Source: Candidatus Cloacimonadota bacterium (GTDB lineage: Bacteria; Cloacimonadota; Cloacimonadia; Cloacimonadales; TCS61). Taken from it: a stretch of DNA of 6,663 nt. Position numbers and translations under genes: made by a program. The notes under the pieces are model-generated. The model saw only the letters and a list, made by a program, of their open reading frames with translations, ran no database searches and was not told the origin of the DNA. The stretch's first letter is position 1; every line of letters begins with the position of its first letter. The DNA lies in NCBI GenBank assembly GCA_029932755.1, contig JAOZPK010000113.1, forward strand, positions 1-6,663, read 5' to 3'. This document shows, piece by piece, positions 5,182-6,663 of this stretch.

Positions 5182-6363
5182 CTATATAACACCTACACTT
5201 TTACCGATCTTTTCAAATTTTTCAAGAGCCATATCAAGTTGTGCTTTTGTGTGAGTTGCCATAAAACTTGTACGAATGAGAGTATCGTTAGGCGGTACAG
5301 CAGGTGGAACTACCGGATTAATGAAAACTCCTTCATCATCCAGTTGCTTCCACATTTTAAAGGCATTCATCATACCTCCCACATGAAGTGGAATCACCGG
5401 GGTACAGGAAGTTCCCGTATTATATCCCATTGCTTTGAAATTTTTCATCATGTAATGTGTGTTATCCCAGAGTTTATCAATTCGTTCAGGTTCTTCTTTC
5501 ATGATCTTCATTGCTTCCAACACAGTTGCAGCAGAAGCTGGTGGAAGAGATGCACTAAATATCAGTGATCGAGCATGATGTTTGAGATAATGAATAATAT
5601 CATGGTTTCCTGCAATAAAGCCGCCAACGGAAGCTAGAGATTTGCTAAATGTTCCCATAATAAGTTCCACGTCATCAGTACAACCTGCAGCCATAGCAGC
5701 ACCTGCACCGGTTTTATGCAACACACCAAGAGAATGAGCTTCATCCACCATCACACTGGCACCATGCTTTTTAGCCAGCTTGCAGATATTAGAAATATCA
5801 GCAATATCACCTTCCATACTGAAGATACCATCAACAACGATCAGAGCACCATTACCGGCTACTTTCTTTTCCAACACAGTATCCAAGTGCTGCATATTGT
5901 TGTGATTATAACGTACCATTTTACCTGCGGAAAGAGCACATCCATCCAAAATTGAAGCATGATCAAATTTATCTGTTACAATAAATTCGTCACGATCTAC
6001 CATGGCAGATATTGTACCAAGATTCGCCATATAACCTGCAGCAAAAGCCAGCGAAGCTTCCTTCCCAACCAATTTAGCAAGTTCAGCTTCCAATTCTATA
6101 TGAATATCAAGAGTACCATTCAGGAAGCGGGAACCAGCACAACCAGTACCATATTTATCGGTCGCTTTTTTTGCAGCTTCTATTACACGCGGATGATTAG
6201 TAAGACCCAGATAACTGTTTGATCCCATCATCAGCATCTTCTTACCATTACACATTACTTCAGTATCTTGTTCCGAATCAATAATTCTGAAATATGGGTA
6301 ATGACCAAGTGCGATCAGTTCTTTTGCTTTGGTAAATTCCTGAACTTTATCCAGTAAACTCAT
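5182..6363 (-). CDS. spt: Serine palmitoyltransferase-like alpha-oxoamine synthase (PLP-dependent)
   Basis: A 393-residue cytoplasmic PLP enzyme of the alpha-oxoamine synthase family, complete and of normal length. The expected reaction joins serine and an acyl-CoA to give 3-ketosphinganine, the first step of sphingolipid synthesis. Visible motifs are H-Y-P-Y-F near residue 21, G-A/C-A-G-S-R 74-79, F-D-H135 for the cofactor-stacking His, V-D207-E-A-H210, and the PLP lysine K241 in G-T-F-S-K-S-L-A-S. The C-terminal substrate region is F-I-N-P-V-V-P-P and R364-T-S-F-M-A-T-H-T. The YPYF segment, the FINPV-PP segment and the ATHT end match my memory of Bacteroides serine palmitoyltransferase better than glycine C-acetyltransferase or BioF, the main alternatives. 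ATG 6363 has AGAGG six bases ahead. It stands alone, with no other sphingolipid, threonine or biotin genes nearby. Confidence 0.8.
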   Translation of the reverse strand: MSLLDKVQEFTKAKELIALGHYPYFRIIDSEQDTEVMCNGKKMLMMGSNSYLGLTNHPRVIEAAKKATDKYGTGCAGSRFLNGTLDIHIELEAELAKLVGKEASLAFAAGYMANLGTISAMVDRDEFIVTDKFDHASILDGCALSAGKMVRYNHNNMQHLDTVLEKKVAGNGALIVVDGIFSMEGDIADISNICKLAKKHGASVMVDEAHSLGVLHKTGAGAAMAAGCTDDVELIMGTFSKSLASVGGFIAGNHDIIHYLKHHARSLIFSASLPPASAATVLEAMKIMKEEPERIDKLWDNTHYMMKNFKAMGYNTGTSCTPVIPLHVGGMMNAFKMWKQLDDEGVFINPVVPPAVPPNDTLIRTSFMATHTKAQLDMALEKFEKIGKSVGVI

Positions 6364-6479
6364 TTAATACCTCTTTATAGATTATTACTAATTACAAAAA
6401 CAGTATTTAGAAAGTGTGTGTCAATAAATTAAAAAAATACTCTTTGATTTATTCTTTCTATTTCCTTTTATTTTCCCAT

Positions 6480-6663
6480 TTATTTTAATAATAACATTTT
6501 TTTGGAAGCAATATTCTTTCCATCAGAAACTAATTTATAGAAATATACTCCGCTGGAAACAAATTTATTTGATTCATCAGTACCATTCCAAATAATTGAA
6601 TATCGTACTTCGACAAGCTCAGTATGATATTCGAAGGTTTTTACTTTTTGTCCTTTCAAATTA
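6480..6663 (-). CDS. C-terminal FlgD-like/T9SS-type domain of a surface or secreted protein (partial)
   Basis: The frame is open from the right edge to the TAA at 6480-6482, giving 60 visible residues; the start lies outside. They carry the hallmark of the FlgD Ig-like/Por-secretion C-terminal module: N-L-K-G-Q-K-V at the left, then W-N-G-T-D-E-S, S-S-G-V-Y-F-Y-K-L and a final K-K-M-L-L-L-K. In FCB bacteria this module ends large exported proteins and acts as sorting or anchoring domain; the type of the upstream protein cannot be told. Odd: the linker before WNGTD, normally of the E-x-x-x-A-G-x-H kind, reads H-T-E-L-V-E-V-R-Y and is encoded by a palindromic repeat. The 116 bp between this stop and the next gene on the same strand has no clear hairpin terminator. 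Confidence 0.85.
   Translation of the reverse strand, partial: NLKGQKVKTFEYHTELVEVRYSIIWNGTDESNKFVSSGVYFYKLVSDGKNIASKKMLLLK
6598..6632. repeat. 35-bp palindromic REP-like element inside a coding domain
   Basis: Outer arms GAATATC (6598-6604) and GATATTC (6626-6632) are exact inverses. After one mismatch, TAC and GTA also pair (6606-6608 by sense with 6622-6624). The core, ACTTCGACAAGCTCAGTA (6607-6624), matches a short repeat I remember as very common in environmental FCB and other genomes. It is translated in frame as part of the FlgD-like domain. Confidence 0.65.

Noticed and set aside
5239..6222. Several + strand ORFs opposite the serine palmitoyltransferase-like gene
   Set aside because: His/Cys/Ser-rich shadows with no start context; the opposite strand is a full, well-conserved enzyme.
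6396..6424. TTGACA on the - strand (6419-6424) as promoter of the serine palmitoyltransferase-like gene
   Set aside because: No acceptable -10 box at 16-18 bp. TGTTTTTG at 19 bp after TTG is one mismatch from the Bacteroidota TAnnTTTG box, but the lineage is uncertain, so I do not call it.

Overview
The window is AT-rich, mostly chromosomal-looking bacterial DNA. The mix of genes suggests a Gram-negative member of the FCB superphylum. The signs are a Bacteroides-type serine palmitoyltransferase homologue, a surface or secreted protein ending in a FlgD-like/type IX-style C-terminal domain, and clear Shine-Dalgarno sites, which are unusual for Bacteroidota proper. Cloacimonadota or a similar lineage is my best guess, with low confidence. 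There is no tRNA, rRNA, CRISPR array or transposase.

Left part (1-2948, + strand): a phosphate block. It opens with the last 14 codons of a PstB-like phosphate ABC ATPase, then a short divergent methylglyoxal synthase (mgsA), then phoU, packed as an operon (41-bp gap, then a 1-bp stop/start overlap) and closed by a hairpin terminator. A second unit follows: a Na+/Pi cotransporter with a C-terminal PhoU-like domain. Its promoter region carries evenly spaced TTAACA-type hexamers that look like a Pho box. Together they describe Pi uptake by two routes, PhoU-type control, and an enzyme (MgsA) that frees Pi from dihydroxyacetone phosphate.

Middle part (3013-4719, - strand): a five-gene operon that converges on the cotransporter gene and shares its bidirectional terminator. 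It starts with a 69-residue XRE-type repressor (TTG start). Four small proteins follow, each predicted to have four membrane helices and a DER[E/D] motif in the cytoplasmic loop between helices 2 and 3. They look like an amplified and diverged paralogue set of unknown function and are the most novel content here. The leader holds seven tandem 7-bp repeats and a dyad over the likely -10 box.

Right part (4720-6663): a roughly 460-bp intergenic region contains the operon promoter and leader, several hairpin-forming TTACGAAG-type repeats, a leftward terminator and a 10-bp tandem repeat. Then come the serine palmitoyltransferase-like gene (- strand) and, entering from the right edge, the 3' end of a gene for a protein with a FlgD-like C-terminal domain. 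A 35-bp palindromic repeat lies in frame inside that last domain.
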